A DNA stretch of 64,000 nucleotides from Metasolibacillus sp. (GTDB lineage: Bacteria > Bacillota > Bacilli > Bacillales_A > Planococcaceae). Below the pieces are notes generated by a model, which was not told where the DNA came from, did no database searches, and saw only the letters and a program-made list of their open reading frames with translations. Positions 33,250-43,017 of the stretch are shown here, piece after piece. The translations under genes were made by a program, and so were the position numbers. Location: contig NZ_JAMBIZ010000016.1 in the NCBI RefSeq assembly GCF_025291715.1, forward strand, positions 1-64,000, read 5' to 3'. Numbering within the stretch: position 1 is the first letter of the stretch; each line of letters starts with the position of its first letter.

Positions 33250-33451
33250 GCCTTGTATATCCTCCTTGTCCAATGTACGTACTATAAACTAATTTTTTGT
33301 TTGTTGAATAATTACGGTATAACCAAAATAAGGGATTGGTATATATTTCATTCTACATAAAACGAACTATTTAAACAACGCTTTTATGAAACTATTTCCT
33401 AAAATATCCGTATATTATAATAATAACTATATTTTGAGGAGGGGATGAAGT

Positions 33452-34042
33452 ATGAATCCATTTTTCTCTACTTGGCTACAACCTAAGCAAACAGCTCGCT
33501 ATATGATTGAGCACAAATCTACAGGTTATGCGATGTTTATTTTGTCTGTTGGTTATATTGGTTCATTTTTATCAAGCTTGCGTGATACCGATTTTGACAT
33601 AGCACCAGTATGGTTGTTAGTTGGAAGTATTATATTAGCACCTATTATGGCCTTTGTTGGAAATAGTATTACGTCATGGCTTTATTGGAGGGTTGGTAGA
33701 GTATTTGATGGGGTAGCTACATATAATGAAATGTTTAAAAGTATAAGTCTTTCCTCAGTGCCTTATGTGATTTTAATTCCTTTTTATAGCGTTTGGTTAA
33801 TGACTGCACCAGAATCTTTGATTAATCCAACATATATTGGACCAATACCTTGGTATTTCTTACCGACTTTAATATTAACATTTCTTACAAGTATGTGGTC
33901 ATTAGGAATTGTCATAGCAACGGTAGCGGAAGCACATCAATTTTCCATAGGGAAAGCTATACTAACAGTAATCATTCCGATTATTGTAATAGTTATTTTG
34001 TTAACGCCTCTTATTTTCTTTATTTCTGCATTGATCGTCTGA
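33452..34042 (+). CDS. YIP1 family membrane protein
   Basis: 196 residues with about five transmembrane helices. The opening NPFFSTWLQPKQTARYMIE is the amphipathic start typical of bacterial Yip1-domain proteins, and the helix pairs (IILAPIMAFVGNSITSWLYWRVGRVFDG) fit. GAGGAGGGGATG precedes the start. Function unknown. It is divergent from the secreted peptidase gene. Confidence 0.8.
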   Translation: MNPFFSTWLQPKQTARYMIEHKSTGYAMFILSVGYIGSFLSSLRDTDFDIAPVWLLVGSIILAPIMAFVGNSITSWLYWRVGRVFDGVATYNEMFKSISLSSVPYVILIPFYSVWLMTAPESLINPTYIGPIPWYFLPTLILTFLTSMWSLGIVIATVAEAHQFSIGKAILTVIIPIIVIVILLTPLIFFISALIV

Positions 34043-34128
34043 TGGTAGAGGATTGAAAGAGTATGGCTAATTGAGGGGGACTTCCAATTAGCCAATATTT
34101 GTTTAGGATAGCGAAGATTGGGGGTAAA

Positions 34129-34596
34129 TTAATTAGTAATAAATGAATAGAGTAAATACGTTTCACCGACTTGTATAAATTCAAAATAAATTTCGATATT
34201 GGATTGAGGAGAAACCTCTGCAAGAGCAACTGTTATTCGGTTATCTTGGGAAAATTGAGCTTGATACTCTAACAGGCTATAATCGAAATTTGAAAAGCTT
34301 TGCTCATACTCATCTTCAAATATAAAAATTTGTTTTTCATCATCTACTGTTACATTAGAATTTATAATGCTTTCAAGGTAAGTAGAGTCGGAATTTTTCA
34401 TTGCTTGAATGACTTTAAAAGAAAGATTCAATGTTTCTCTTAATCCATGAGATGTTATATTAGGTCTTTCCTCTAACAGCTTTTTTAATTCCTCATTTTG
34501 TTGAATGAGTGTATTTATTTGCTGTTGAGTATCCTCTTTGTTTGAACATCCTATTAAAACAAATACTATAAGAAAAACAAACTATATTTTTTTCAT
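34129..34596 (-). pseudogene. Lipoprotein gene with a nonsense codon at position 5
   Basis: Bottom-strand ATG at 34596 behind GAAGGAGGG gives MKKI, TAG, then FVFLIVFVLIGCSNKED: a perfect lipoprotein signal with lipobox LIGC. A coiled-coil linker (QQQINTLIQQNEELKKLLEE) and a globular domain ending YLLYSFITN follow. The only defect in 155 codons is TAG at 34582-34584, so it is a single-mutation pseudogene or a polymorphic site. An open frame from 34431 is just its tail. Confidence 0.7.
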
Positions 34597-34632
34597 GAAC
34601 GCCCTCCTTCGTTCTGGTGAATTTTAACATGA

Positions 34633-34663
34633 AAAAGGTTAGGGAATGATAACCTAACCTTTT
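34633..34663. terminator. Hairpin between the lipoprotein gene promoter side and ileS end
   Basis: AAAAAGGTTAGG and CCTAACCTTTTT form a 12-bp stem. On the minus strand it follows ileS and ends in U residues, so it is the ileS terminator. Confidence 0.75.
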
Positions 34664-34702
34664 TACATAGATGGGAGGGGAGTAATCGACATTTTAGCAA
34701 CC

Positions 34703-37700
34703 TTAATTTAACGACAGGCTCACTTGCAATTCCTCTTGTGCAAACGTATAACAAAATGCGTTATTTAAAGATGCTACAAATTGAATGTCTTGCACTAATA
34801 TATTTGCTCGTAATAATGCTTCGAATTGTTGCAGAATCATTTGCTGTTGTGATGAGCAAGCAATTTGCATATCGATATATTTTTCAATCGGATAGTTTAA
34901 CTGCTTGCGCTGGTCTTGAACGAAGCGGATGAAATCACGAACATGACCTTCTGCAATTAAAGAATCCGTTAAATGCGTATAAAGCAATACTTGCAATTTG
35001 CCATCCTCTGCTAGCTCATAGCCATCTTTTACAGTGGATTCTGTTAATAGATGGGCATGCTCCAACGTCAAGCTTTGTTCGTCAAGCTGCACTGTTAATT
35101 GTCCTTCACACAGTAGCGTATTTTTATCCTCAGTTGCCATAGTTTCTACATAGGATTTCACTGCATTCACATGCTTGCCAAATGCCGCGCCAGCTGTTTT
35201 AAAGTTCAGCTTGAAGTGGGTTTCTACAAATGCCTCTGTAGAGGGTAGCCACTGTATTTGTTTAATGTTCAATTCCTCTTGAATGATGCGATTATAGTTG
35301 CTTAAGTTTTGCGCTGAAGCAATGATAAGCTCAGCTAATGGCTGCTTAACCTTTAAGTTTTTCGCATTGCGAATGCTGCGACCTAGCTCAACGATTTTGA
35401 CGATTGTCGTCATTTCCTCTTCAAGCTTGACATTGATACAAGCTGCATCAGCGGTAGGGTAATCCTGTAAATGCACGCTTTCATTGTGAAGCTGCATATA
35501 AATATGCTCAGCGATAAATGGTGTAAATGGTGCAAGTAGCTTACATACCTCGCTTAATACGGTGTGTAAAGTGTTGAACGCCGCTCTTTTATCCTCTGAA
35601 AAGCCTGATGCCCAAAAGCGTTGACGCGATCTACGTACATACCAGTTACTTACATCATCCATGAGCTTTGCGATTTCGCGACAGCCTTGTGTAAATTGAT
35701 AATCGTCCATATGTGTTGTCACTTTAGCAATCGTTGTATGCAGCCGTGCCAGCACCCATTTGTCTAATAATATTGGTGTGCCTTGCTGTGCTGCATCAAA
35801 TGTAAATTGGTCAATGCCTGCATAAAGCTGATAAAAGCTGAACGTGTTTTCTAACGTATCTAATAGCTTAGATTTCGCCTCCTGTACGATTTTGGTAGAA
35901 AAGCGCTTTGGATTCCAAGGTGAGCTATCCACTAACAATGCCCAGCGTAATGCATCGGCACCATAGCTATTGATTAAATCGATCGGGTCTAAAGCATTGC
36001 CTTTACTTTTTGACATCTTTTGTCCATGTTCATCTAATACATGCCCCAAAGATAGGACATTTTTATATGGTGCTTGCCCTTTATACAGCGTTGATACAGC
36101 GAGCAAGCTATAGAAGAACCCACGCGTTTGGTCAATCCCTTCAATGACGACATCTGCAGGGAACTGCTTTTGGAAAGCTTCCTGCTCAAACGGATAATGA
36201 TGCTGAGCGAAAGGCATTGAGCCACTATCAAACCAAACATCGATAACCTCTGGTGTACGTCGCATTGTTGCATGACATTGTGGGCATGTGCAAACGACGT
36301 CATCAATATATGGCTTATGCAAATCATCTGGCAAAGGCTGCTGAGCTAATAAGCTTAATGCTGCAATGCTTTCAGGTGCTTCCTCATGCCCACAATCCGT
36401 ACAAACCCAAACATTTAAAGGCGTACCCCAATAGCGGTTGCGGCTAATATTCCAATCTACGACATTTTCAAGGAATTTACCGAAGCGACCTTCTTTAATA
36501 TGGTCAGGGTACCAAGTGACAGTGTTGTTATTAGCAAGTAATTGCTCCTTTAATGCCGACATTTGGATGAACCAGCTATCTGTTGCGTAGTACAGCAAAG
36601 GTGAATCACAGCGCCAGCAATGCGGGTAGCTATGCTCATATTTTTCTTTATGGAATAATAAATTGGAAGCTGCTAATAGCTTGATGACATCGACATCGCA
36701 GTCCTTGACAAAGCGACCTGCTAAATCCGTTATTTCATTTGTATAACAGCCTCGCAAATCTACTACGTTGATAAAGGATAGTCCATGCTCTTTAACTGTC
36801 TGGTAATCGTCCTCACCATGTGCGGGTGCAATATGCACGATCCCTGTACCGCTCGTTTCTGTTACATACTCCGCCATAACGACAACATGCCCATGTTCAA
36901 CAGCAATGTAATCAAACGGTGGCTTGTAAGCGACTTGCGCAAATTCAGCGCCCTGATGTTCACTTAAAATTGTGGCATTTTCGCCTAATACAGTGAATAC
37001 GAGCGATTTTGCTACAATGAAAACCTCGCCATCAAGCTGTGCCTTCACATAAGTTAAATCTGGATGCATCGCAAGCGCTACATTGGCTGGGAGTGTCCAA
37101 GGCGTTGTCGTCCAGCCTAAAAAGATTTCATTCGAATCGACACGACGAAACTTAACTGTTGCGGATAAATCCTTTACATCTTTATAGCCTTGTGCCACCT
37201 CATGCGAGCTCAACGATGTTTGACAGCTAGGGCAATAGGGGGAGACACGATGTCCTTTATAAAGCAATCGGTCTTTGTGAACTTTGCTGAGGATGTGCCA
37301 AACACTTTCGATATAGCTGTTATCCAGTGTCACATAAGGGTGATCCATATCGACCCAGTAGCCTAATTGCTCTGTAAAGGAGCGCCAAATTTTTTCATAC
37401 GTAAAAACGCTCTCTTTACATTTTTGTATGAATGGCTCAATGCCGTATTTCTCGATTTCCTGCTTGCCTGAAATACCGAGCTGTTTCTCCACACCTAGCT
37501 CGACAGGTAAACCGTGTGTATCCCAGCCGGCTTTGCGCTCCACTAAAAAGCCTTGCATTGTTTTATAACGTGCCACAACATCTTTCACTGTGCGACCTAG
37601 CGCATGCCCTACATGTGGTAGCCCATTAGCTGTAGGGGGACCTTCGTAAAAAACGAATGAGTCACGATTTTTGCGATTTTCAATAGATTTTTCAAAAACA

Positions 37701-37762
37701 TTCTCCGTTTGCCAATACGAGAGAATTCTTTTCTCTCTTTGCTGCAATGTTTCTTTTTCCAT
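34703..37762 (-). CDS. ileS: Isoleucine--tRNA ligase, type 2 (IleRS2)
   Basis: 1,019 residues from ATG 37762 (TAGGAGGAATAAAA upstream). Class I signature HVGH at 50-53 and KMSKS near 580. The CP1 editing region and the segments GWDTHGLPVELGVEKQLGISGK and LGYWVDMDHPYVTLDNSYIESVW are those of the eukaryote-like type 2 enzymes. It charges tRNA-Ile. Type 2 enzymes are known to be less sensitive to mupirocin than the type 1 housekeeping form. The normal HXGH motif suggests ordinary rather than extreme resistance. A T-box leader controls it. Confidence 0.92.
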   Translation of the reverse strand: MEKETLQQREKRILSYWQTENVFEKSIENRKNRDSFVFYEGPPTANGLPHVGHALGRTVKDVVARYKTMQGFLVERKAGWDTHGLPVELGVEKQLGISGKQEIEKYGIEPFIQKCKESVFTYEKIWRSFTEQLGYWVDMDHPYVTLDNSYIESVWHILSKVHKDRLLYKGHRVSPYCPSCQTSLSSHEVAQGYKDVKDLSATVKFRRVDSNEIFLGWTTTPWTLPANVALAMHPDLTYVKAQLDGEVFIVAKSLVFTVLGENATILSEHQGAEFAQVAYKPPFDYIAVEHGHVVVMAEYVTETSGTGIVHIAPAHGEDDYQTVKEHGLSFINVVDLRGCYTNEITDLAGRFVKDCDVDVIKLLAASNLLFHKEKYEHSYPHCWRCDSPLLYYATDSWFIQMSALKEQLLANNNTVTWYPDHIKEGRFGKFLENVVDWNISRNRYWGTPLNVWVCTDCGHEEAPESIAALSLLAQQPLPDDLHKPYIDDVVCTCPQCHATMRRTPEVIDVWFDSGSMPFAQHHYPFEQEAFQKQFPADVVIEGIDQTRGFFYSLLAVSTLYKGQAPYKNVLSLGHVLDEHGQKMSKSKGNALDPIDLINSYGADALRWALLVDSSPWNPKRFSTKIVQEAKSKLLDTLENTFSFYQLYAGIDQFTFDAAQQGTPILLDKWVLARLHTTIAKVTTHMDDYQFTQGCREIAKLMDDVSNWYVRRSRQRFWASGFSEDKRAAFNTLHTVLSEVCKLLAPFTPFIAEHIYMQLHNESVHLQDYPTADAACINVKLEEEMTTIVKIVELGRSIRNAKNLKVKQPLAELIIASAQNLSNYNRIIQEELNIKQIQWLPSTEAFVETHFKLNFKTAGAAFGKHVNAVKSYVETMATEDKNTLLCEGQLTVQLDEQSLTLEHAHLLTESTVKDGYELAEDGKLQVLLYTHLTDSLIAEGHVRDFIRFVQDQRKQLNYPIEKYIDMQIACSSQQQMILQQFEALLRANILVQDIQFVASLNNAFCYTFAQEELQVSLSLN

Positions 37763-37798
37763 TTTTATTCCTCCTATACGATTTGTATAAAAGGCATA

Positions 37799-38060
37799 CA
37801 AAAAACTCGTCCCTAAGTAAAGGGACGAGTTAGCTCGCGATACCACCCTAATTCTATTGAACGATCCAATAGCACTTAGCAACGTACAATCATACGTGTT
37901 CCTTTTAACGGTAGACACCCGGGGTTGCTTACTTAAATTCAGCGCGCCTTCTCAGAGAGGATTTTCATGTAACAATTGAACACTGACTTTCATCACAGCG
38001 TCAGCTTTCTGTAGAACAATACGAAACATTACTCTTTCTCATCAACGAATTTGTATGCTT
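37799..38060 (-). promoter_or_regulatory. T-box leader of ileS
   Basis: On the minus strand the T-box core AGGGTGGTATCGCG (37836-37849) precedes a terminator stem, CTCGTCCCT / AGGGACGAG (37806-37829), plus T residues. Upstream lie stem I features (GAGAAAGAGTA, CAGAAAGCTG). An ATC triplet in GAAAATCC could be the isoleucine specifier, though I could not fold it. Uncharged tRNA-Ile should stabilise the antiterminator and switch on ileS. Confidence 0.88.
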
Positions 38061-38167
38061 TTATTACGTATTACCTTAATGGATTTTCAACATATTGTCA
38101 AATTCCTGTTTGAAAATATAGCAATATAGAAAAATAAGGAGGAGGTACAGCGAATATATAAAGTGGA

Positions 38168-38857
38168 CTATTCATTTAAAATTTTTTGGATATAAAATTC
38201 ATTTGTATCGTCTACACCAAGTATAATACTAGCGTCTAAACGGATATCTAAAGGAAAAACGACTGATTTTTTATTAGAAAATAACCATCTTCGCCCTGGA
38301 TTTGTCAGCAATAAATATACTTTTGTTGTTTGATCCCCCATAAAAGATAAAGAATCAGCTGTGACTTCAGCATTATCACGATTAATAATGTGAAAATCCT
38401 TTAAGCTTTCAGCGATGGCTATCTTATTGCTTACAACTAAGCTCATTTCAGATAGCTTTTGTATATTATTTAAAGAAAATGGTTGACTGCTAGTTGGATT
38501 ATCATTCATTCTAGCTATCCATTCAAATATGTTGCCAGCAGGGTCTTCGAAATATAAGGATTTTGCATGTAAATTAGTAAAATAAATTTCATCCTCTCCA
38601 TCCTCAGTTAAAAGATTTATACGTTGTTTAATCCATTCCTTTGCTTCATGAAATTGATTTGAAGGAATGTCACAAGCGAAGTGATAGTATGGATTTCCTT
38701 CCACATTTTTATTAGTGAATTCAACCGTGCTAATACCTAATTGAATTTTAAAGCTATTTGCTGTTTCATCCTGTAATGTGAAGCCCAATGTTTTTTTATA
38801 AAAATCGTTTAATTCCTTTAGTTTACTTGTTTTCAATACCGCATTTGTAATATTCAT
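38168..38857 (-). CDS. VOC (glyoxalase/dioxygenase superfamily) protein
   Basis: 229 residues. The first half is a vicinal oxygen chelate module (AVLKTSKLKELNDFYKKTLGF, YHFACDIPS with a metal-type histidine, KSLYFEDPAGNIFEWI with the distal glutamate). The second half is a degenerate module (LSEMSLVVSNKIAIAESL..., LLLTNPGRRW). Activity cannot be predicted. AAGGAGCAAG precedes the start. Confidence 0.8.
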   Translation of the reverse strand: MNITNAVLKTSKLKELNDFYKKTLGFTLQDETANSFKIQLGISTVEFTNKNVEGNPYYHFACDIPSNQFHEAKEWIKQRINLLTEDGEDEIYFTNLHAKSLYFEDPAGNIFEWIARMNDNPTSSQPFSLNNIQKLSEMSLVVSNKIAIAESLKDFHIINRDNAEVTADSLSFMGDQTTKVYLLLTNPGRRWLFSNKKSVVFPLDIRLDASIILGVDDTNEFYIQKILNE

Positions 38858-39166
38858 TTTCTTGCTCCTTTTTTTAAAAATACTACTCTATCGCATTGAA
38901 GTAGCATATTGGACAAAAGGTTGAAATGGTAATTTATTATTTTGAAATAACAAATTACTCGTATTTTTTGTTTCAACAAACACATATATAAGGCAATGAA
39001 TTTATGCTTAACAATTTATAAAATAAACATTATGTAAGTGTAATCAATTGTAAAGTTTCTATTTTATAGGAATCTGAATTTACGGAATAATTAGAATTGA
39101 CATAAAAATTAGATTGTATTATTATTTTAAGAATATTAATCTACTAGAAAGTGAAGGGAATTTATT

Positions 39167-40354
39167 ATGTCTCAGATGTTAGCGTTAGTTATTTTGTTAG
39201 CTATTTTATTTATAGGAGATTTTGTTGCTGTTCGAACAAAGGCATGGGTTCCATCTATTTTTATTTGTGCCGTTTTGTTTTTATTAGGATATTGGACATT
39301 CTTCCCTGCGGATATTGTAGCGTTAGCGGGAGTTCCATCTGTTGTTGCCGTGATGTTGATGTATTTATTGATTACAAACATGGGTACATTGCTATCATTG
39401 AAAGAGTTAAAGAACCAATGGAAAACGATTTTAATTGCGATTGCAGGTATTTTAGGGATTATTGCGATTTTATTTAGCATTGGTACATTGCTATTTGGCT
39501 ATGAAACAATGATTGTTGGGATTCCACCATTAGTAGGTGGTGTTGTATCAGCTTTAATTATGTCTGAGGGGGCGAAAGAGGCTGGTTTAATATCGCTTTC
39601 AGTTTTTGCGATTGTTATTTATGTAATGCAAGGCTTTGCAGGCTATCCAATTACATCGATCATGTTGAAAAAAGAAGGGAAGCGACTGCTAACAAAGTAT
39701 CGTAGTGGGGAGCTACAAGCGAAGGAAGAGGAGAAGGAAGAATCAGGTGCTCCAAAGCCAGAATTAAAAATGTTTAAAAATATGCCTGAAAAATATAATA
39801 CAGATTTCTTCAAATTCTTTAGATTAGCGCTTGTTGCTTATTTAGCTTATCTTGTATCAACATTGCTTGCACCAATTGTATCAATTAGCCCATTCGTTCT
39901 TTGCTTATTATTTGGGGTTATCGCTTCAAGTGCAGGCTTCTTAGAGAAGCAAGTGTTACAAAAAGCAAATGGCTTTGGTTTTGCAGTTCTTGGTTTAATG
40001 CTCTTTATTTTTGATGGTTTAAAGCAAGCAACACCAAGTATGATGCTTGAAATTATTTACCCGCTTGTTGGCACAATTGTTTTAGGTGTTATCGGGATGT
40101 ATATTTTCTCACTTATCGCAGGGAAGCTGTTAAAAGTAAGTACACCAATGGCATTTGCGATTTCATTAACAGCTTTATATGGATTCCCAGCAGATTATAT
40201 TATTACGAACGAAGTAATTAAATCGCTGACAGAGGATGAAAAAGAAAGAGAAGTACTGACAAGCCATATGCTACCACCGATGCTTGTAGGTGGATTTGTA
40301 ACAGTTACGATCGTGTCGGTTGTGTTAGCAGGTATTTTTGTCGGATTATTATAG
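39167..40354 (+). CDS. Multi-pass membrane protein, probable transporter linked to amidohydrolases
   Basis: 395 residues with about ten transmembrane helices in two halves joined by a charged cytoplasmic loop (~185-220, KYRSGELQAKEEEKEESG). The two-halved layout with PPLVGGVVSALIMSEGAKEAG in one half and TALYGFPADYIITNEV in the other resembles secondary carriers. I cannot name the family with certainty. It starts a three-gene operon with two M20-family hydrolases, so it may import their substrate, an N-substituted amino acid or ureide. The 309-bp spacer before it shows only AT-rich DNA. Confidence 0.75.
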   Translation: MSQMLALVILLAILFIGDFVAVRTKAWVPSIFICAVLFLLGYWTFFPADIVALAGVPSVVAVMLMYLLITNMGTLLSLKELKNQWKTILIAIAGILGIIAILFSIGTLLFGYETMIVGIPPLVGGVVSALIMSEGAKEAGLISLSVFAIVIYVMQGFAGYPITSIMLKKEGKRLLTKYRSGELQAKEEEKEESGAPKPELKMFKNMPEKYNTDFFKFFRLALVAYLAYLVSTLLAPIVSISPFVLCLLFGVIASSAGFLEKQVLQKANGFGFAVLGLMLFIFDGLKQATPSMMLEIIYPLVGTIVLGVIGMYIFSLIAGKLLKVSTPMAFAISLTALYGFPADYIITNEVIKSLTEDEKEREVLTSHMLPPMLVGGFVTVTIVSVVLAGIFVGLL

Positions 40355-40371
40355 GAAAGGAATAATAGAAA

Positions 40372-41598
40372 ATGGATCAAGTGCAACAGCAAATTGAGAA
40401 GCATATTGAGGCATTAGGTCAATTTACAGCTACACCTGGTAAAGGGACAACACGCCTTACTTATAGTAAAGAAGATTTACAGGCACGAAATTATATTAAA
40501 GAGAGAATGCAAGAATATGGCTTGCAAGTGCGTGAGGACGGTTTAGGTAATATTTTTGGTAAGCTAGAGGGAACATTGCAAGATGCACCAAGTGTTTTGA
40601 TTGGCTCGCATTTTGACTCTGTACCAAATGGTGGGTCATATGATGGACCAGCAGGTGTTGTCGTGGCATTGGAAGTAGCACGCCTTTTTTCAGAAAATAA
40701 ACTTACACCTCACTATCCTTTAGAAGTGATTGCACTTGTGGAGGAAGAGGGTGCACGATTTGCAGGTGGCTTGATGGGCTCAAGAGGAATGATGGGCTTA
40801 TTAAGTGCAGAAGATTTTAAAAGCTTAAAGGATCGAGATGGCATTTCCACAGTTGAAGCGATGGAAACAATCGGATTAGATACGACATTGCCTACATATC
40901 GAGATCCAAAAACAATAAAAGCATTTTTAGAAATGCATATTGAGCAAGGACCAATGCTTGAAGAAAAAAATATCCCAATTGGTGTAGTAGAAGCGATTGT
41001 CGGCTTAACACAATTAAATATTACGATTAGTGGTCAGGCAGGGCATGCCGGCACAACACCAATGGCAGGTCGTGCGGATGCATTAGTAGCAGCGGCGAGC
41101 ATCATTGCGCAATTCCCACAGCTCGCGCTTGATGAAGGTGCTGGAGCAGTGATTACAACAGGACGTCTTAATGTATTTCCAAACGGAGCAAATGTTATAC
41201 CAAATAAAGTGATATTTACGGTCGATATGCGAGCTGGCAAAGAGGAAAATGTCTTAAATATGGTAGAAAAGGTGAAAAGCTTAGTGATGTCTTATAGCAA
41301 AGATGGTATTGATGTAGCGATTGAGCAGCCTTTATATATGAAGCCAAAAGTGATGAATCAAGAGATTATTGGCCTTTTGAAAGAAGCATGTGATGCAAAG
41401 GATATTCCTTACTGCTCTATTAATAGTGGCGCAGGTCACGATGCAATGGTGTTTTCTGATTACATTGATACAGCAATGCTATTTATTCCAAGTAAAGATG
41501 GTTTAAGTCACTGTCCAGAGGAATGGTCAGATTCAGCGCATATTGCAAATGCTGTATATCTTTTCTATGAGGCAGCCAAGAAGCTAACAGAAAGTTAA
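40372..41598 (+). CDS. M20 family hydrolase (N-carbamoyl-L-amino-acid hydrolase / allantoate amidohydrolase-like)
   Basis: 408 residues. The metal-binding motifs of the AmaB/HyuC/AllC group are present: SHFDSVPNGGSYDGPAGV (~82-99), EEEGARFAGGLMGSRGM (~125-141), HIEQGPMLE (~190-198) and GAGHDAM (~360-366). GHAGTTPM marks the dimerisation lid. It should cleave a carbamoyl or ureido group from an amino acid. It begins 17 bp after the transporter gene. Confidence 0.9.
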   Translation: MDQVQQQIEKHIEALGQFTATPGKGTTRLTYSKEDLQARNYIKERMQEYGLQVREDGLGNIFGKLEGTLQDAPSVLIGSHFDSVPNGGSYDGPAGVVVALEVARLFSENKLTPHYPLEVIALVEEEGARFAGGLMGSRGMMGLLSAEDFKSLKDRDGISTVEAMETIGLDTTLPTYRDPKTIKAFLEMHIEQGPMLEEKNIPIGVVEAIVGLTQLNITISGQAGHAGTTPMAGRADALVAAASIIAQFPQLALDEGAGAVITTGRLNVFPNGANVIPNKVIFTVDMRAGKEENVLNMVEKVKSLVMSYSKDGIDVAIEQPLYMKPKVMNQEIIGLLKEACDAKDIPYCSINSGAGHDAMVFSDYIDTAMLFIPSKDGLSHCPEEWSDSAHIANAVYLFYEAAKKLTES

Positions 41599-41601
41599 AA
41601 A

Positions 41602-41649
41602 GAAGGAGGTTGTGAGAAATGCATAGGCTTTTCTTACAGCCTTTTTGTC
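41602..41649 (+). terminator. Terminator or attenuating hairpin between the two hydrolase genes
   Basis: AGGTTGTGAGAAA pairs with TTTCTTACAGCCT (two G-T pairs), followed by T residues. It may reduce rather than block expression of the next gene. Confidence 0.6.
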
Positions 41650-41668
41650 ATGAATGAGGAGGAGAAAA

Positions 41669-42850
41669 ATGATTCATCCAAAATTAAAAGAAGCAATCCA
41701 AAAATATAGTGAAGAATTAACGGAAATACGCAGGCACTTACACAGTGAGCCAGAAGTAGCATGGGAAGAATTTAAAACAACTACTTTTGTGTGTCAGTAC
41801 CTTGAAAATTTAGGTATACCTTATCGTAGGACGGTGCCTACTGGTGTCATTGCAGAAATAAAAGGCGGACATGCAGGGAAAACAGTCGCATTAAGAGCAG
41901 ATATGGACGCGTTACCTGTCGAGGAGTTAAACAAAAATTTAGTTTATGCTTCTAAAGAAGAAGGGAAGATGCATGCTTGTGGGCATGATGCGCATACAGC
42001 AATGCTCTTAATTGCAGCGAAAGCGCTTAATGATATTAAGGAAGAGCTAACAGGTATAGTACGCTTCCTATTCCAACCAGCCGAGGAAGTGGCGCAAGGG
42101 GCAAAGGAAATGGTTAAACAAGGTGCGATGCAGGATGTAGATAATATATTTGGCATTCATATATGGTCACAAATGCCAACAAATAAAATTTCCTGTCAGC
42201 CAGGCCCTTCTTTTGCGGCTGGCGATTGGTTTCAAATCACATTCAAAGGCAAGGGAGGGCATGGCGCGATGCCACATACATGTATTGATGCCGCCGTTGT
42301 TGCCTCTGCCTTTGTAATGAATGTTCAAACGATTGTTTCTCGCACAATTGATGCACAAAGCCCTGCTGTTGTTACGATTGGCAAAATGGATGTCGGTACA
42401 CGCTTCAATGTTATTGCCGAAACAGCTGTAATTGAAGGAACGATTCGCTGCTTTTATCCAGAAACGAGGGAGCATATTGAAACACAGCTTCATCACTATG
42501 TGGAAAGCATTGCCCAAATGTATGGAGCGACAGCAACAATTGAATATACACATGGCTCACAGGCAGTTATCAATGATGAATGGAGTGCAAAGCTTGTACA
42601 GCAAGTAGCAGCAGAGGCATTTGGAGAGGAAGCTTTATACGCAGAAAAGCCAACAATGGGCGGTGAGGATTTCAGCTTCTATTTAAGTGAGGCATCTGGC
42701 AGCTTTGCCCTTGTTGGTAGTGGTAATCCTGAAAAGGATACGGAATGGGCACACCATCATGGCAAATTCAATATTGATGAGGATGCGTTGGTGACAGGGG
42801 CAGAGCTGTACGCACAGTATGCTTGGGCTTATTTGCTAGCTGGAAAGTAG
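41669..42850 (+). CDS. M20 family amidohydrolase (hippurate hydrolase / N-acyl-amino-acid deacylase-like)
   Basis: 393 residues from ATG 41669 (GAGGAGG seven bases upstream). The amidohydrolase pattern is complete: RRHLHSEPEVAWEEF, LRADMDALPVEE, HACGHDAHTAML, FQPAEEVAQGAKEM and MGGEDFSFY, with a dimerisation domain containing GKGGHGAMPH. It should release amino acids from N-acyl conjugates. With the preceding hydrolase and transporter it forms a scavenging set for modified amino acids. Confidence 0.9.
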   Translation: MIHPKLKEAIQKYSEELTEIRRHLHSEPEVAWEEFKTTTFVCQYLENLGIPYRRTVPTGVIAEIKGGHAGKTVALRADMDALPVEELNKNLVYASKEEGKMHACGHDAHTAMLLIAAKALNDIKEELTGIVRFLFQPAEEVAQGAKEMVKQGAMQDVDNIFGIHIWSQMPTNKISCQPGPSFAAGDWFQITFKGKGGHGAMPHTCIDAAVVASAFVMNVQTIVSRTIDAQSPAVVTIGKMDVGTRFNVIAETAVIEGTIRCFYPETREHIETQLHHYVESIAQMYGATATIEYTHGSQAVINDEWSAKLVQQVAAEAFGEEALYAEKPTMGGEDFSFYLSEASGSFALVGSGNPEKDTEWAHHHGKFNIDEDALVTGAELYAQYAWAYLLAGK

Positions 42851-42853
42851 CGT

Positions 42854-42974
42854 TTCGCTCATCGAATAGAGGAAATCGCTCAACGAACAGCAAAATTCGC
42901 TCATCAAACATGGAAAATGCTCAACGAACAGCAAAATTCGCTCATCAAACATGAAAAAACGCTCAACCAAACTA
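42854..42974. repeat. 21-bp tandem repeat, TTCGCTCA(A/T)C motif (6 units)
   Basis: Units begin at 42854, 42875, 42896, 42917, 42937 and 42958, that is 21 bp apart with one single-base deletion. The cores alternate CGCTCATC and CGCTCAAC, followed by (G/A)AA(C/T)A and A-rich tails. No open frame or ribosome binding site is associated with it. It lies just after the amidohydrolase stop codon, before the operon terminator. Confidence 0.75.
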
Positions 42975-42975
42975 A

Positions 42976-43012
42976 AAAAACAGGGGCTTGTTTTAGGAAG
43001 CCTCTGTTTTTG
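42976..43012. terminator. Terminator of the amidohydrolase operon
   Basis: AACAGGGGCTT pairs with AAGCCTCTGTT around GTTTTAGG, with T residues after; A residues before it also suit the converging minus-strand gene. Confidence 0.8.
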
Positions 43013-43017
43013 AATAA

